A stretch of 64,000 bases of DNA from Zobellia laminariae (GCF_009725995.1 NZ_RCNS01000003.1:937130-1001129), one strand, 5' to 3'. Numbered from the stretch's first letter, positions 25,342 to 34,843 are shown. Numbers and translations: made by a program. Notes: generated by a model from the sequence alone, not told the origin.

Positions 25342-26058
25342 TTAAAGCTGTTGCGTGTAATAGCTATAATCCTTAATTATCATGTCTACAAAATCAATGG
25401 GATTCATTTCCGAAGTGATGCTCGTAACTTTTTTGATTTGATCGCTCAAAGATACAATTACATTGTGGTTTCCGTTGCGTTTTGCGGCATCATAAAATTC
25501 TTTTATGGTCTGCATTTCGCGGTCTTTAAAAACTGTTACCTGCGGGAATTGTGGTTTATAATCTTCCGGTAAATCCCGTAACAAGGTATCTTTTAAAGAA
25601 ATACGCTTTTTTTCACTGATTACCGTTGTTCCCGCAGCTATATCTCCCACCCGTTGGCCGTTACCACGAATTAAAATAGTTAGTACAGCAACACCTCCAG
25701 TAGTAAGAACAACATCTATAATACGTAAAATCCATCGTACAAAGTAACTAGAGAAACCCGGTTTTGAGCCATCTAATTTCACCACCCTAATCTTCATTAC
25801 GGTTTTACCAACGGTTTGCCCATCCATAAAAGTTTCTAGCAACACATAATATAAAAAGGCAGGAAGGCTTATAAGCATATAAAGCGCCCACATATCCCCA
25901 AATTCTATATCTAAGGACAGTAAACCTATAATCATTAGTATGGTATAGGCAAGGATGATTAAACTATCCATGAGATAGGCCAACATGCGGTCTCCTAGAT
26001 GGGCTGTATGCTGGTTAATGGTTATATTTTGGGCTGTTTCTATTTGAAATTGTTCCAT
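25342..26058 (-). CDS. RDD family membrane protein
   Basis: The 238-residue protein has an RDD domain: the first Arg/Asp signature is in LGDRMLAYLMDSLII (about 21-35), followed by two further transmembrane helices (about 56-75 and 108-128) and GQRVGDIAAGTTVI. A soluble C-terminal tail of about 90 residues follows. RDD proteins are membrane proteins of unclear function; a role in ion transport has been proposed for some. It is divergent from a SpoIIM/MoxR/DUF58 operon 32 bp away, and the same gene set occurs together elsewhere, so it probably belongs to that system. Confidence 0.85.
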   Translation of the reverse strand: MEQFQIETAQNITINQHTAHLGDRMLAYLMDSLIILAYTILMIIGLLSLDIEFGDMWALYMLISLPAFLYYVLLETFMDGQTVGKTVMKIRVVKLDGSKPGFSSYFVRWILRIIDVVLTTGGVAVLTILIRGNGQRVGDIAAGTTVISEKKRISLKDTLLRDLPEDYKPQFPQVTVFKDREMQTIKEFYDAAKRNGNHNVIVSLSDQIKKVTSITSEMNPIDFVDMIIKDYSYYTQQL

Positions 26059-26090
26059 AGTTTCGTTTCTTTGGTATAAACCAAGAGTTG

Positions 26091-27050
26091 ATGCGCGAGG
26101 CCGCCTTTGTAAAGCAAAATAAAGACAAATGGGCTACTTTTGAAAATGCCTTGTCGAATAAAACGGCTTTGACCCCTGATAAATTGTCCGATCTCTATAT
26201 TGAAATCACGGACCATCTTAGCTACGCCAAGACCTTTTATGCAGGCAGCAATACGGAGTTTTATCTCAACACCTTAGCTTCACAAGCCCACCAAAAAATA
26301 TACAAAACCAAGCGAGAACCCAAGAACCGTATTCTAGAATTCTGGAAAACGGAGTTCCCAACAATGTTCTACCATCACCAACGCGAATTGCTGATTGCCT
26401 TTCTTGTATTCTTTTTCTTTAGCTTAGTAGGTGCTTTTTCAGCCGCTAACGAAGGTACGTTTGTTCGCTCAATTTTAGGCGATAGTTATGTAAATATGAC
26501 CCTAGAAAATATTGAAAAAGGAGACCCCATGGCCGTTTATAAGCAGATGGGAGAATTCAATATGTTCTTAGGCATTACCATTAACAATATTCGTGTAGCA
26601 TTAATGGCATTCGCATATGGCATTTTATTGGGCATAGGAACATTATTTGTTATGATGCAGAATGGAATTATGTTGGGTAGTTTCCAATACTTCTTTTACG
26701 ACAAAGGTTTGCTTTGGGAATCTGTAAGAACCATATGGATTCACGGTACCATAGAAATAGCCGTTATCATTATTGCAGGTTGTGCGGGTCTTGTACTGGC
26801 CAACGGCATTTTATTTCCAGGCACGTACACCAGATTAGAATCTTTTAAACGAGGCGTCCAAAACGGTTTAAAAATTATGCTAAGCACCGTGCCGTTTTTT
26901 ATCATTGCCGGTTTCTTAGAAGGTTTCGTTACCCGCCATACAGAAATGCCGGACGCCTTGGCCATTCTCATTATTTTAGCCTCTCTGGCACTAATTCTTT
27001 TTTACTACGTTATATATCCTAAACGACTCAACAAAAGACCAACCCCATGA
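26091..27050 (+). CDS. Stage II sporulation protein M (SpoIIM) family membrane protein
   Basis: The 319-residue protein has a cytoplasmic N-terminal region (about 1-95; MREAAFVKQNKDKWATFE) and five to six transmembrane helices in a SpoIIM-like domain (about 165-310; NNIRVALMAFAYGILLGIG, WIHGTIEIAVIIIAGCAGL). The ATG at 26091 is preferred over the TTG three bases upstream. In Bacillus, SpoIIM works with SpoIID and SpoIIP in engulfment; this organism does not sporulate, so the family has another role here. First gene of a six-gene operon; it overlaps the next gene by 4 bp. Confidence 0.87.
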   Translation: MREAAFVKQNKDKWATFENALSNKTALTPDKLSDLYIEITDHLSYAKTFYAGSNTEFYLNTLASQAHQKIYKTKREPKNRILEFWKTEFPTMFYHHQRELLIAFLVFFFFSLVGAFSAANEGTFVRSILGDSYVNMTLENIEKGDPMAVYKQMGEFNMFLGITINNIRVALMAFAYGILLGIGTLFVMMQNGIMLGSFQYFFYDKGLLWESVRTIWIHGTIEIAVIIIAGCAGLVLANGILFPGTYTRLESFKRGVQNGLKIMLSTVPFFIIAGFLEGFVTRHTEMPDALAILIILASLALILFYYVIYPKRLNKRPTP

Positions 27051-27916
27051 AACAGTTTATAGAGTTTAAGAAACAACGGGAAATGAGCCAAATTCTGTCC
27101 GACACCTTTGGCTTTTTACGCAACGAATTCAAAACATTTTTTGGCGTATTTTTTAAGATAATAGCGCCCTACTTGGCAGTTATGCTTATTAGTTATGGCA
27201 CTTATATGTTCCAAATAGGCGATATGATGAACCTTACTATGGCTGGTTCAACTTCAGTAATAAATGGTTTTGCAACTTTTATAATAGTTCTGGTATTTAT
27301 AATTGCCACCGTAACTACCTATGTTATGTCACAGGCCACTACCTTGTTTTATATTAAATCTTACATAAAACATAATGGTAACATAGATTTTATTGAAATA
27401 AAACAAAACGTTTACGGCTCTTTCTGGAAGTTTATAGGTCTAGGCTTTTTAGTAGCTATTTGCGTAGGCTGTGGTTTTCTTTTCTGTCTTATTCCAGGTA
27501 TTTATCTATATGTACCCCTTGTACTATCATTCAGTATTTTGGCTTTTGATGGTAAGAGTGTTTCGGATGCTTTTAGTGCTAGTTTTAGTTTAGTCAAGGA
27601 GTATTGGTGGATAACTTTTGCTTCTCTTTTTGTAGTAGGTATCATAGTTATGGTTGCCAGTTATGCTTTTGCTTTACCTGCTACCATATATACCTATGCA
27701 AAAATGGGAATCCTCTCAGGAGAAATAGACGCTGAGAATTTTACCGTAGCAGACCCTGTTTCAATTGTACTAGGAATTATTAGCACACTTGCCCAATTTC
27801 TACTGAATATTATATCTGTTGTTGCAAGTGTTTTGATTTATTTTGATTTAAACGAAAAAAAGAACTTTACAGGTACTTATGAACGCATAAAAAATCTTGG
27901 AGGAACAGACGAATAA
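27047..27916 (+). CDS. Multi-TM membrane protein of the MoxR operon, unknown function
   Basis: The 289-residue protein has five to six long hydrophobic segments at about 38-58, 70-95, 130-168, 180-210 and 240-270, and a short cytoplasmic N-terminus with FGFLRNEFKTFFGVFFKIIA. The pattern recalls the GDPD-membrane/DUF975-like group, but I cannot assign it firmly. The start overlaps the SpoIIM stop (ATGA), and the next gene begins 2 bp after its stop, so it is a fixed part of the operon. It is the least characterised member of the set. Confidence 0.75.
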   Translation: MKQFIEFKKQREMSQILSDTFGFLRNEFKTFFGVFFKIIAPYLAVMLISYGTYMFQIGDMMNLTMAGSTSVINGFATFIIVLVFIIATVTTYVMSQATTLFYIKSYIKHNGNIDFIEIKQNVYGSFWKFIGLGFLVAICVGCGFLFCLIPGIYLYVPLVLSFSILAFDGKSVSDAFSASFSLVKEYWWITFASLFVVGIIVMVASYAFALPATIYTYAKMGILSGEIDAENFTVADPVSIVLGIISTLAQFLLNIISVVASVLIYFDLNEKKNFTGTYERIKNLGGTDE

Positions 27917-27918
27917 AT

Positions 27919-28659
27919 ATGCGGAAACTGCATTTCTTCTTATTGCTAAGCCTATGTTGCGCAGGATTTTTATCTGCCCAAAAAGACTCTTTAGGGATTG
28001 CCTATGATACGGTTGCGCTTAAAGTGAAAACTATAAGCGACGCTGATCTAAGTAAATTTTACGAAGACAATGCTTTTAAATATGAGGTTATAGAAGCCGA
28101 ACGTACTTGGTGGGATGACTTTAAAAGTTGGCTAAGCAATTTAATCTTACGCATTTTGGAAGGTATTTTTGGAGTTGAAGAAGCTTCAGGTATTCTTGCT
28201 ACATTCTTACGTCTGGCACCTTATTTACTTTTAGGCATCCTCATCTATATTCTTATTCGGTTTTTCCTGAATATTAACGCCAGTGCTCTACGACAGGCCA
28301 AAAGTAACAAGGCTTTAGTTTCATTGTCCGAAGAAGAACATATTATCAAAAATGAAAACATCCAAGACCTCATTCAAAAGGCACTTGCTAAAAACGACTT
28401 CCGTTTAGCGGTTCGTTATTCTTATTTGCAAGTTCTAAAACTACTTAGTGAGAAAGAACTTATTTCTTGGGAGCCCCAAAAAACGAATGACGATTATATA
28501 AAGGAAATTTCAAAGACAGAGCTCCAAAATCCATTTATCAACATAACTCGTTTATATGATTTTACTTGGTATGGAGATTTTCATATCACAGAAATAGAGT
28601 ATTCAAAAGCAAAGAAAACCTTTCTATCCATAGAAAAAATCATACGTACAAATGGATAA
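27919..28659 (+). CDS. DUF4129 domain protein
   Basis: The 246-residue protein has a signal peptide (FLLLSLCCAGFLSAQ, about 7-21), an extracytoplasmic segment, one transmembrane helix at about 96-116 (YLLLGILIYILIRFFL) and a C-terminal cytoplasmic DUF4129 domain (about 160-240; DFRLAVRYSYLQVLKLLSEK, LYDFTWYGDFHIT). DUF4129 often accompanies MoxR ATPases and transglutaminase-like proteins in many bacteria. It overlaps the DUF4350 gene by 8 bp. Confidence 0.85.
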   Translation: MRKLHFFLLLSLCCAGFLSAQKDSLGIAYDTVALKVKTISDADLSKFYEDNAFKYEVIEAERTWWDDFKSWLSNLILRILEGIFGVEEASGILATFLRLAPYLLLGILIYILIRFFLNINASALRQAKSNKALVSLSEEEHIIKNENIQDLIQKALAKNDFRLAVRYSYLQVLKLLSEKELISWEPQKTNDDYIKEISKTELQNPFINITRLYDFTWYGDFHITEIEYSKAKKTFLSIEKIIRTNG

Positions 28660-29869
28660 GAAAGGACTAAAATATATAATTATAGCCGTAGCTACAGTAG
28701 CATTGTTGATGGTTATACAATACAACCGTCCTAAGGAAATAAACTGGACCAACTCCTACGTGGCCAAACATAAGATTCCCTACGGCACTTTTGTCTTAAA
28801 CGATGTTATGGAACATCTGTTTAAAGACAAGATTCAACAAGTGAACATCCCTCCTTTTGAGTTCCTAAAAGAAAATGAAGACATTTCGGGAACCTACTTC
28901 TTTGTTAACAACAATATAAATTTTGGAGAAGCAGAACTACTTTCGCTTTTAGATTGGGTAGATAAAGGAAATACCCTTTTCATTGCTTCCGAAAATTATG
29001 AAGAAAAACTTCTGGACACTCTTAAAATAAATACTGCTACTCTTTTTAGCGGATTAGAAAACATACGATCCCATAAACATAGATTGGTTAACCCTCTTTT
29101 AAATTCAGAAGACGGTTACATTTTCAAAAAAGAAGATTATGTAACGTATTTCATGAAATACGGAACAGATTCTATGACTATTTTGGGAACTGTAGCCAAT
29201 ATAGAGAAGAACAAAAAGAAGAATGAAGAAGTAAACAACGTAATCAAGAGGTCATTTGGCAAAGGAGAGGTCATTCTAAGTACTTTCCCAAAAGCGTTTA
29301 CAAATTATTTTATTTTAAAAGATAACAACAAGCAGTATACCGCAGGAGTCTTGTCTTATTTAGACGACTCCCGCACCATTTATATGGATAACCATCATAA
29401 AAGCGGAAAAGCCGTTTACACTTCGCCTATGTATGTCTTTCTAAATACCAAGGAATTCAAATGGGCCTATTATCTTGCTTTGATTGGCGTGGTTATTTAT
29501 GTCTTTTTTGAAGGAAAGCGCAAGCAAAGGGCTATACCGGTTATAAATCCTTTAAAAAATCAAACGCTGGCATTTACCCGTACCATTGCAGATATGTATT
29601 TTGAGAAAGGTGAAAGAAAGCAAATTACGGAACATAAAATTGCTCATTTCTTAGAGTTCGTTCGTTCCCGTTTTTACATGAGCACCCTAAAAAGAGATGA
29701 TTCGTTCTTTACCAATTTAGCTATGCGCAGCAATCATAGTAAGGAAGAAATAAAAGCACTTTTTTCACTTTTAGAACAATTGGAAGCAAAAGATAATTTG
29801 ACCGACATTGAGTTGCAAAAACTGAATTCGGCCATAGAAAATTTTAAAAAGAAATCACATGGAAAATAA
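28652..29869 (+). CDS. DUF4350 domain membrane protein
   Basis: The 405-residue protein has an N-terminal transmembrane helix (about 5-21), an extracytoplasmic domain with DUF4350 features (WTNSYVAKHKIPYGTFVLND at about 32-51; LLDWVDKGNTLFIAS), a second helix at about 272-291 and a cytoplasmic tail of about 110 residues. The topology would let it pass a signal or force between periplasm and the MoxR ATPase. It overlaps the MoxR gene by 11 bp. Function is inferred from context only. Confidence 0.82.
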   Translation: MDKKGLKYIIIAVATVALLMVIQYNRPKEINWTNSYVAKHKIPYGTFVLNDVMEHLFKDKIQQVNIPPFEFLKENEDISGTYFFVNNNINFGEAELLSLLDWVDKGNTLFIASENYEEKLLDTLKINTATLFSGLENIRSHKHRLVNPLLNSEDGYIFKKEDYVTYFMKYGTDSMTILGTVANIEKNKKKNEEVNNVIKRSFGKGEVILSTFPKAFTNYFILKDNNKQYTAGVLSYLDDSRTIYMDNHHKSGKAVYTSPMYVFLNTKEFKWAYYLALIGVVIYVFFEGKRKQRAIPVINPLKNQTLAFTRTIADMYFEKGERKQITEHKIAHFLEFVRSRFYMSTLKRDDSFFTNLAMRSNHSKEEIKALFSLLEQLEAKDNLTDIELQKLNSAIENFKKKSHGK

Positions 29870-30857
29870 TGAGATGCAAAATGAAGAACTCAACTTCAAC
29901 AATCGTATTCCGTTAGAAGATTTAAAGAATGCCGTTGATGGAATAAAAAGAGAACTTTCTAAAGTCATTATAGGACAAGAGAATTTTATAGAACTTCTCA
30001 TTGTCTCTCTATTAGTTGATGGTCATGTTCTTATTGAAGGTGTGCCAGGAATTGCCAAAACTATTACCGCAAAACTTTTTGCCAAAACCCTAAAGACAGA
30101 TTTTAGTAGAATTCAGTTTACACCAGATTTAATGCCTAGTGATATCCTTGGCACTTCCATTTTTAACGTAAAGACCTCTGAGTTTGAGTATAAGAAAGGT
30201 CCTATTTTTTCTAATATTATTCTGATTGATGAAATAAACAGGGCTCCAGCAAAGACACAGGCGGCCATGTTCGAAACCATGGAGGAACGCCAAGTGACCA
30301 TGGACGGTACCACCTATAAAATGAAAGCACCTTTTATGGTCTTGGCCACCCAAAACCCTATTGACCAAGAAGGTACTTATGCCCTACCCGAAGCGCAACT
30401 AGACCGATTCTTATTTAAAATTAAAGTGGAATACCCTTCACTAGAGGAAGAAGTTTTAATTATCAAAACCCACCACGAGCGTAAAGGAGCTGTCGTAAAA
30501 GAACTCATAAATGGTGTATTGACACCAGAACAACTTGCTAGTTTTAAAACGAACATTCAAGATGTCATCGTAGAAGAAAAGATAATAAAATACATTGCAG
30601 AAATCATTTCAAAAACCAGAAACCATCCGCACCTTTATTTAGGAGGTTCTCCTAGAGCTTCCATTGCCACATTAAATGCCGCAAAAGCCTTCGCTGCAAT
30701 TAGTGGGCGAGACTTTGTTACCCCAGAAGACATTAAAAAAACATTGGTGCCAGTTCTTAACCACAGGGTAATTTTAACTCCTGAACGTGAGATGGAAGGC
30801 ATGACCACAGAAAGCGTAATCCAAATGATAACAGAGTCGGTAGAAATTCCGAGATAA
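29859..30857 (+). CDS. MoxR-family AAA+ ATPase
   Basis: The 332-residue cytoplasmic ATPase has Walker A GVPGIAKT (61-68), Walker B ILIDEI (about 121-126), sensor 1 ATQNPIDQEGTY and the arginine finger/lid region (GGSPRASIATLNAAKAFA). MoxR proteins are chaperone-like ATPases that usually work with a DUF58 or von Willebrand A protein encoded next door, which is the case here (DUF58, 2 bp downstream). The substrate is probably one of the membrane proteins of the operon (inference). Confidence 0.92.
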   Translation: MENNEMQNEELNFNNRIPLEDLKNAVDGIKRELSKVIIGQENFIELLIVSLLVDGHVLIEGVPGIAKTITAKLFAKTLKTDFSRIQFTPDLMPSDILGTSIFNVKTSEFEYKKGPIFSNIILIDEINRAPAKTQAAMFETMEERQVTMDGTTYKMKAPFMVLATQNPIDQEGTYALPEAQLDRFLFKIKVEYPSLEEEVLIIKTHHERKGAVVKELINGVLTPEQLASFKTNIQDVIVEEKIIKYIAEIISKTRNHPHLYLGGSPRASIATLNAAKAFAAISGRDFVTPEDIKKTLVPVLNHRVILTPEREMEGMTTESVIQMITESVEIPR

Positions 30858-30859
30858 GA

Positions 30860-32191
30860 ATGCTATTTTTAAAATCGTTCTACATACACAACGTTTTCTT
30901 TAGGTATATAGCTATACTATCGGCTAGCTTTATACTCAGCTATTGGGTACCCGTGCTCTACCCTATTGCATGGCTTTTAACCCTACTTTTAATTGCGCTC
31001 TTCTTATTTGATGCGTATTTATTATATACCGCTAAAACAGGTATAAAAGCATCCAGGATATTACCAAAAAAATTATCCAATAGTGATTTAAATCCTATTT
31101 CAATAAAGTTTGAAAGTCACTATACATTCCTGACACAGGTTTCAATTATTGATGAGCTACCTTCTCAATTTCAAAAGCGCGATTTTGACCATAAAATCAG
31201 TTTATCAAAAGGAGAGAAGAAAGAATTTAAATACACGGTTAGACCTGTTGACCGCGGAGAATATGTTTTTGGAAACTTAATTGTTTTTGCCTCATCGCCT
31301 TTGAAAATTATTAAAAGAAAGTTCGTTTTTCAGAAAGACCAGATGGTACCGGTGTACCCAAGCATTATCCAAATGCAGCAGTACGACTTTTTAGCTATCA
31401 ATAACCGACTTACAGAAATTGGATTAAAAAAAATACGTAGAATTGGACACACCCAAGAATTTGAGCAGATAAAGGAATATGTTCAAGGAGATGATTTTAG
31501 AACCGTTAACTGGAAGGCTACGGCCAAACAGAACCAATTAATGGTCAACCAATACCAAGATGAACGCTCACAGCCCATTTATTCTATTATTGATACAGGC
31601 CGAGTAATGAAAATGCCTTTTAACGGACTTAAATTATTGGATTACGCCATTAATTCTGCTTTGGCTTTTTCTAATGTTGCTTTAAAACGAAACGACAAAA
31701 CAGGCATGATTGCATTCTCTAAAAAAATTGAATCCTTTGTTCCCGCCATTCAAAAAATCACCCATTTAAATACCATTTTAGAAAAGCTTTATAATATTAA
31801 TACCCAGTTTACCGATGCAGATTATGGCATGCTCTATGCTCACGTAAAAAGGAACGTTAACCAAAGAAGTTTACTTCTACTCTACACCAACTTTGAACAT
31901 ATATCAGCGCTAAAAAGACAGCTTCCTTTCTTAAGTGCAATTGCCAAAAAGCATGTGCTCGTGGTCATATTCTTTGAGAACACAGAATTGGACACTTTAA
32001 TTTCTAAAGATGCCCAAGACATTCAAACCATTTACCATAAAACTATAGCTGAAAAATTTACGCTAGAAAAACGTTTAATGCAGAAAGAACTTCAGAAATA
32101 TGGTATTCAGACCATCTTAACCAAGCCAGAGAACTTAACCATGAATACCATCAATAAGTACCTAGAAATCAAGGCTCGGGGACTTCTTTAA
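30860..32191 (+). CDS. DUF58 domain protein
   Basis: The 443-residue protein has two N-terminal transmembrane helices (about 13-32 and 36-54), a beta-rich middle region and the DUF58 core at about 210-330 (YVQGDDFRTVNWKATAKQNQ, YSIIDTGRVM) that leads into a von Willebrand A-like fold. DUF58 proteins are the usual partners of MoxR ATPases. It is the last gene of the operon. A weak hairpin (GGGTT/AACCC at 32343-32356, followed by ATTTTT) may end the transcript. Confidence 0.9.
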   Translation: MLFLKSFYIHNVFFRYIAILSASFILSYWVPVLYPIAWLLTLLLIALFLFDAYLLYTAKTGIKASRILPKKLSNSDLNPISIKFESHYTFLTQVSIIDELPSQFQKRDFDHKISLSKGEKKEFKYTVRPVDRGEYVFGNLIVFASSPLKIIKRKFVFQKDQMVPVYPSIIQMQQYDFLAINNRLTEIGLKKIRRIGHTQEFEQIKEYVQGDDFRTVNWKATAKQNQLMVNQYQDERSQPIYSIIDTGRVMKMPFNGLKLLDYAINSALAFSNVALKRNDKTGMIAFSKKIESFVPAIQKITHLNTILEKLYNINTQFTDADYGMLYAHVKRNVNQRSLLLLYTNFEHISALKRQLPFLSAIAKKHVLVVIFFENTELDTLISKDAQDIQTIYHKTIAEKFTLEKRLMQKELQKYGIQTILTKPENLTMNTINKYLEIKARGLL

Positions 32192-32488
32192 TCATATTCT
32201 TTAAATACAATTTTCTTCCACAACGAATAAAGTCGAAAAAAGTTGTTAACAAGTTATCACCAACGCTCATGTTGATAACTTTAATATGATTTTATAATCA
32301 ATTCGCAACCCTAATAGTCACAAGTGATAGGCAGTAAAACGTGGGTTTGATAACCCCCATTTTTAGCTCTATCCGCGTTTAACCGCCCAAAAATTTCGTC
32401 ATAATTCTGTAAATTGCAGTCCCCAGTAGGTATGTAAACATACCGCCCCTTTAAAATCTATTTACGAACCAAACCTAAGAGAACAGGA

Positions 32489-33022
32489 ATGAAGAGAACA
32501 TCTCCTTTAGTTGCTAAAACGTCCCCGACATTTTTCAATTTTTTACGGTCCAAGCCAAAATATAGATTTCGTCTTGTAGATTTTAAGAACAAAGACTACA
32601 AAACAGATTTACTTTTATCTCAGACCAGATGTGATTTAGAAATTTCACCTAAGGGGATTATGGTAGCGGGTAACTTTAATAATCATGAAAGTATAATTCC
32701 TCTTTTAAAGAATGAAATAGAATCTATTAGTTTAGTTAGGGGCAAAGAAACTATAGACACCTTTTACCTTTCTCCAATGCATATTTTAATGAAAATGGGC
32801 ATACCAAGCCGCGTAGCTCGTTTCTTTAAAGTCTACCCATCAGAATACAAAATATCTGAGACTCAGGTTATTATTAAATGTGAAGAATATCAGCTTAAAT
32901 TAATTACCGACGGCACTAATTTTGAGACTTTATTACGTACTTTTTCTAAATCTGGATATTCAGAAGAACTGAATCTTATGCGCAAACCTTCTTTAAATCT
33001 TTTAAATTACAGCGTATATTAA
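32489..33022 (+). CDS. Protein of unknown function
   Basis: The 177-residue protein has no signal peptide or transmembrane helix. Residues 25-140 alternate short strands (YRFRLVDF, CDLEISPKGIMVAGNF, EYKISETQVIIKCEEYQLKL), which could be a PH/GRAM-like beta-fold. I recognise no family. The basic N-terminus (KRTSPLVAKTSP) is notable. It stands alone, with 297 bp upstream and 169 bp downstream. Codon use looks like that of its neighbours, so it is probably a real gene. Confidence 0.6.
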   Translation: MKRTSPLVAKTSPTFFNFLRSKPKYRFRLVDFKNKDYKTDLLLSQTRCDLEISPKGIMVAGNFNNHESIIPLLKNEIESISLVRGKETIDTFYLSPMHILMKMGIPSRVARFFKVYPSEYKISETQVIIKCEEYQLKLITDGTNFETLLRTFSKSGYSEELNLMRKPSLNLLNYSVY

Positions 33023-33191
33023 TTCCAGAAATTCTATTCCGGTCAATTAACTATCAAAATCTATTATTAAGTGGCACTCCTTTTTATATCGAGGTCTATT
33101 AAGGTTCAGCCCATACTGCTAGTTAATTTAATGACAGTTCATTACATTTAAAGCTTATTATTAGCACGCTGCGCTATAAGAAACTAAAGTA

Positions 33192-34208
33192 ATGAGACAT
33201 AAAGAACTGTTATTACCTTTCTGTATTCTGTTTTTTGCAATAGGCCACACTCAAGAACTACATATTCTAGCTCAAGATTTTCTCAATTCTTTGGATGTAG
33301 GCCTCCTAGAAAAAGCTCAGTTCCAACTTAATGATGATGAACGTTTCACTTTCAATTATGTGCCGATTGCAAGAAAAGGACCAACTTTTAATGATTTTAA
33401 TACGAAGCAAAAAGAAGCTGCTAACAACTTATTAAAAGCTTCTCTTAGCCAAGAAGGTTTCTGTAAAGCATCAGAAATCATGGCATTAGAAAATATCTTA
33501 GCTGTTCTAGAAAATAACAAAAAGAAGATGCCAGATGGAACTTCTATGAGAGACGCCCTAAACTATCACTTTTCTATTTTTGGCAAACCCGCTGCGGGAG
33601 AATTTTGGGGCTGGCGGTTTGAAGGCCATCATGTGTCCTTAAATTTTGTTGCTTCTAAAGGAGCTATTTTATCTGCAACACCATCTTTCATGGGTTCTAA
33701 TCCCGGTACAGTGCCTAGTGGCAAATCAAAAGGGAAGCAAGTACTAAAAAAAGAAACCGAAATAGGTTTTGAACTTCTTAATTCACTCTCGGAAAAACAA
33801 TTGGCACAAGCTGTATTTGCTAAGGATGCTCCCTACGAAATATTTACACGTAACCACAGAACCGCATCTAACTTAGAACCTAAAGGAATTCTATTTTCTG
33901 AACTATCAGCAGAACAGAAAGCAATTTTTAAAAAACTCTTAAACTTATATTTAAACAACTACGAAGCTGAATTTTCAAAATCACTTGAAACCAAAATTAA
34001 AGAAGCAGATTTTAATAAGCTTTCTTTTGCGTGGGCAGGCAGCTTAAAACCTGGCCAAGGACATTATTACCATATTCAAGGACCTACCATTTTAATTGAG
34101 TATGATAACACACAAAACAATGCCAACCACGTGCATACCGTAGTTCGGGACTTAACCAATGATTTTGGCCAAGATATTTTAAAGGAACATTACAATCACA
34201 GTCATTAA
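33192..34208 (+). CDS. DUF3500 domain secreted protein
   Basis: The 338-residue protein has a signal peptide (LPFCILFFAIGHTQ, about 8-21) and a single DUF3500 domain, with GEFWGWRFEGHHVSLNFVAS (about 136-155), SATPSFMGSNPGTVPSGKSK and, near the end, YYHIQGPTILIEYDNTQNNA. DUF3500 proteins are widespread and have no established biochemical activity. Conserved His, Trp and Asp/Glu residues could form a metal site (inference). The DinB-family gene starts 15 bp downstream, so the two are probably co-transcribed. Confidence 0.87.
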   Translation: MRHKELLLPFCILFFAIGHTQELHILAQDFLNSLDVGLLEKAQFQLNDDERFTFNYVPIARKGPTFNDFNTKQKEAANNLLKASLSQEGFCKASEIMALENILAVLENNKKKMPDGTSMRDALNYHFSIFGKPAAGEFWGWRFEGHHVSLNFVASKGAILSATPSFMGSNPGTVPSGKSKGKQVLKKETEIGFELLNSLSEKQLAQAVFAKDAPYEIFTRNHRTASNLEPKGILFSELSAEQKAIFKKLLNLYLNNYEAEFSKSLETKIKEADFNKLSFAWAGSLKPGQGHYYHIQGPTILIEYDNTQNNANHVHTVVRDLTNDFGQDILKEHYNHSH

Positions 34209-34223
34209 ACTCGGACAAAACCC

Positions 34224-34739
34224 ATGCAAGACCCTAAACCTGAAGTCTGGCTCCGCGGACCTATTCCAGAAATTCCATTACTATTGCAACCTGCTGCACA
34301 TGCACTATTACAATCTTCCGAGGAAATAGAGCGCTATTTGCTTGATTTTCCGGAGGACAAATTATGGACCAAAATTGCTGGAAGAGCTTCAGTTGGGTTT
34401 CACTTACAGCATATTACCGGAGTGCTAGACCGTATGATGACCTATGCTAAATCTGAAGACTTATCAGAATTGCAATTCAACTACCTCTCTCAAGAAGGAA
34501 AGCCGAATGAACAACTCCATACAAAAGACCTTATCATCAACTTTCAAAATAAAACCGAACAAGCATTATCGTTTTTTAAAACCTTAACAGAAGCTACTTT
34601 AAAAGAAGAGCGTACGGTAGGAAGAAAAAAACTTCCGTCAACAACTTTAGGTCTTCTATTTCATGCCGCAGAACACAGCCAGCGGCATGTAGGTCAACTA
34701 TTAGTTACAGTAAGTGTTCTGACCTATTCTGAAAACTAG
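34224..34739 (+). CDS. DinB-family protein
   Basis: The 171-residue protein has the DinB/YfiT four-helix bundle, with histidines of the metal site in SVGFHLQHITGVLDRMM (about 56-72) and LLFHAAEHSQRHVGQL (about 146-161). Members may be thiol S-transferases or mycothiol/bacillithiol-dependent enzymes; no substrate is evident. It is distinct in sequence from the DUF1572 protein at 11790. It follows the DUF3500 gene closely. Confidence 0.83.
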   Translation: MQDPKPEVWLRGPIPEIPLLLQPAAHALLQSSEEIERYLLDFPEDKLWTKIAGRASVGFHLQHITGVLDRMMTYAKSEDLSELQFNYLSQEGKPNEQLHTKDLIINFQNKTEQALSFFKTLTEATLKEERTVGRKKLPSTTLGLLFHAAEHSQRHVGQLLVTVSVLTYSEN

Positions 34740-34843
34740 AAACTATTTTTTTTCTTCAGATTTATAGAATCAAAAATTAACTTTTTATGGGGTCTACAAC
34801 GTGTAATAACATGCTAACTTTATATTGTTATAAAAATGAAGAT

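Noticed and set aside
32254..32278. DnaA-box-like sequences TTATCACCA and TTATCAACA (minus strand)
   Set aside because: Only two imperfect boxes, no DNA-unwinding element and no dnaA or dnaN nearby; not enough for an origin.
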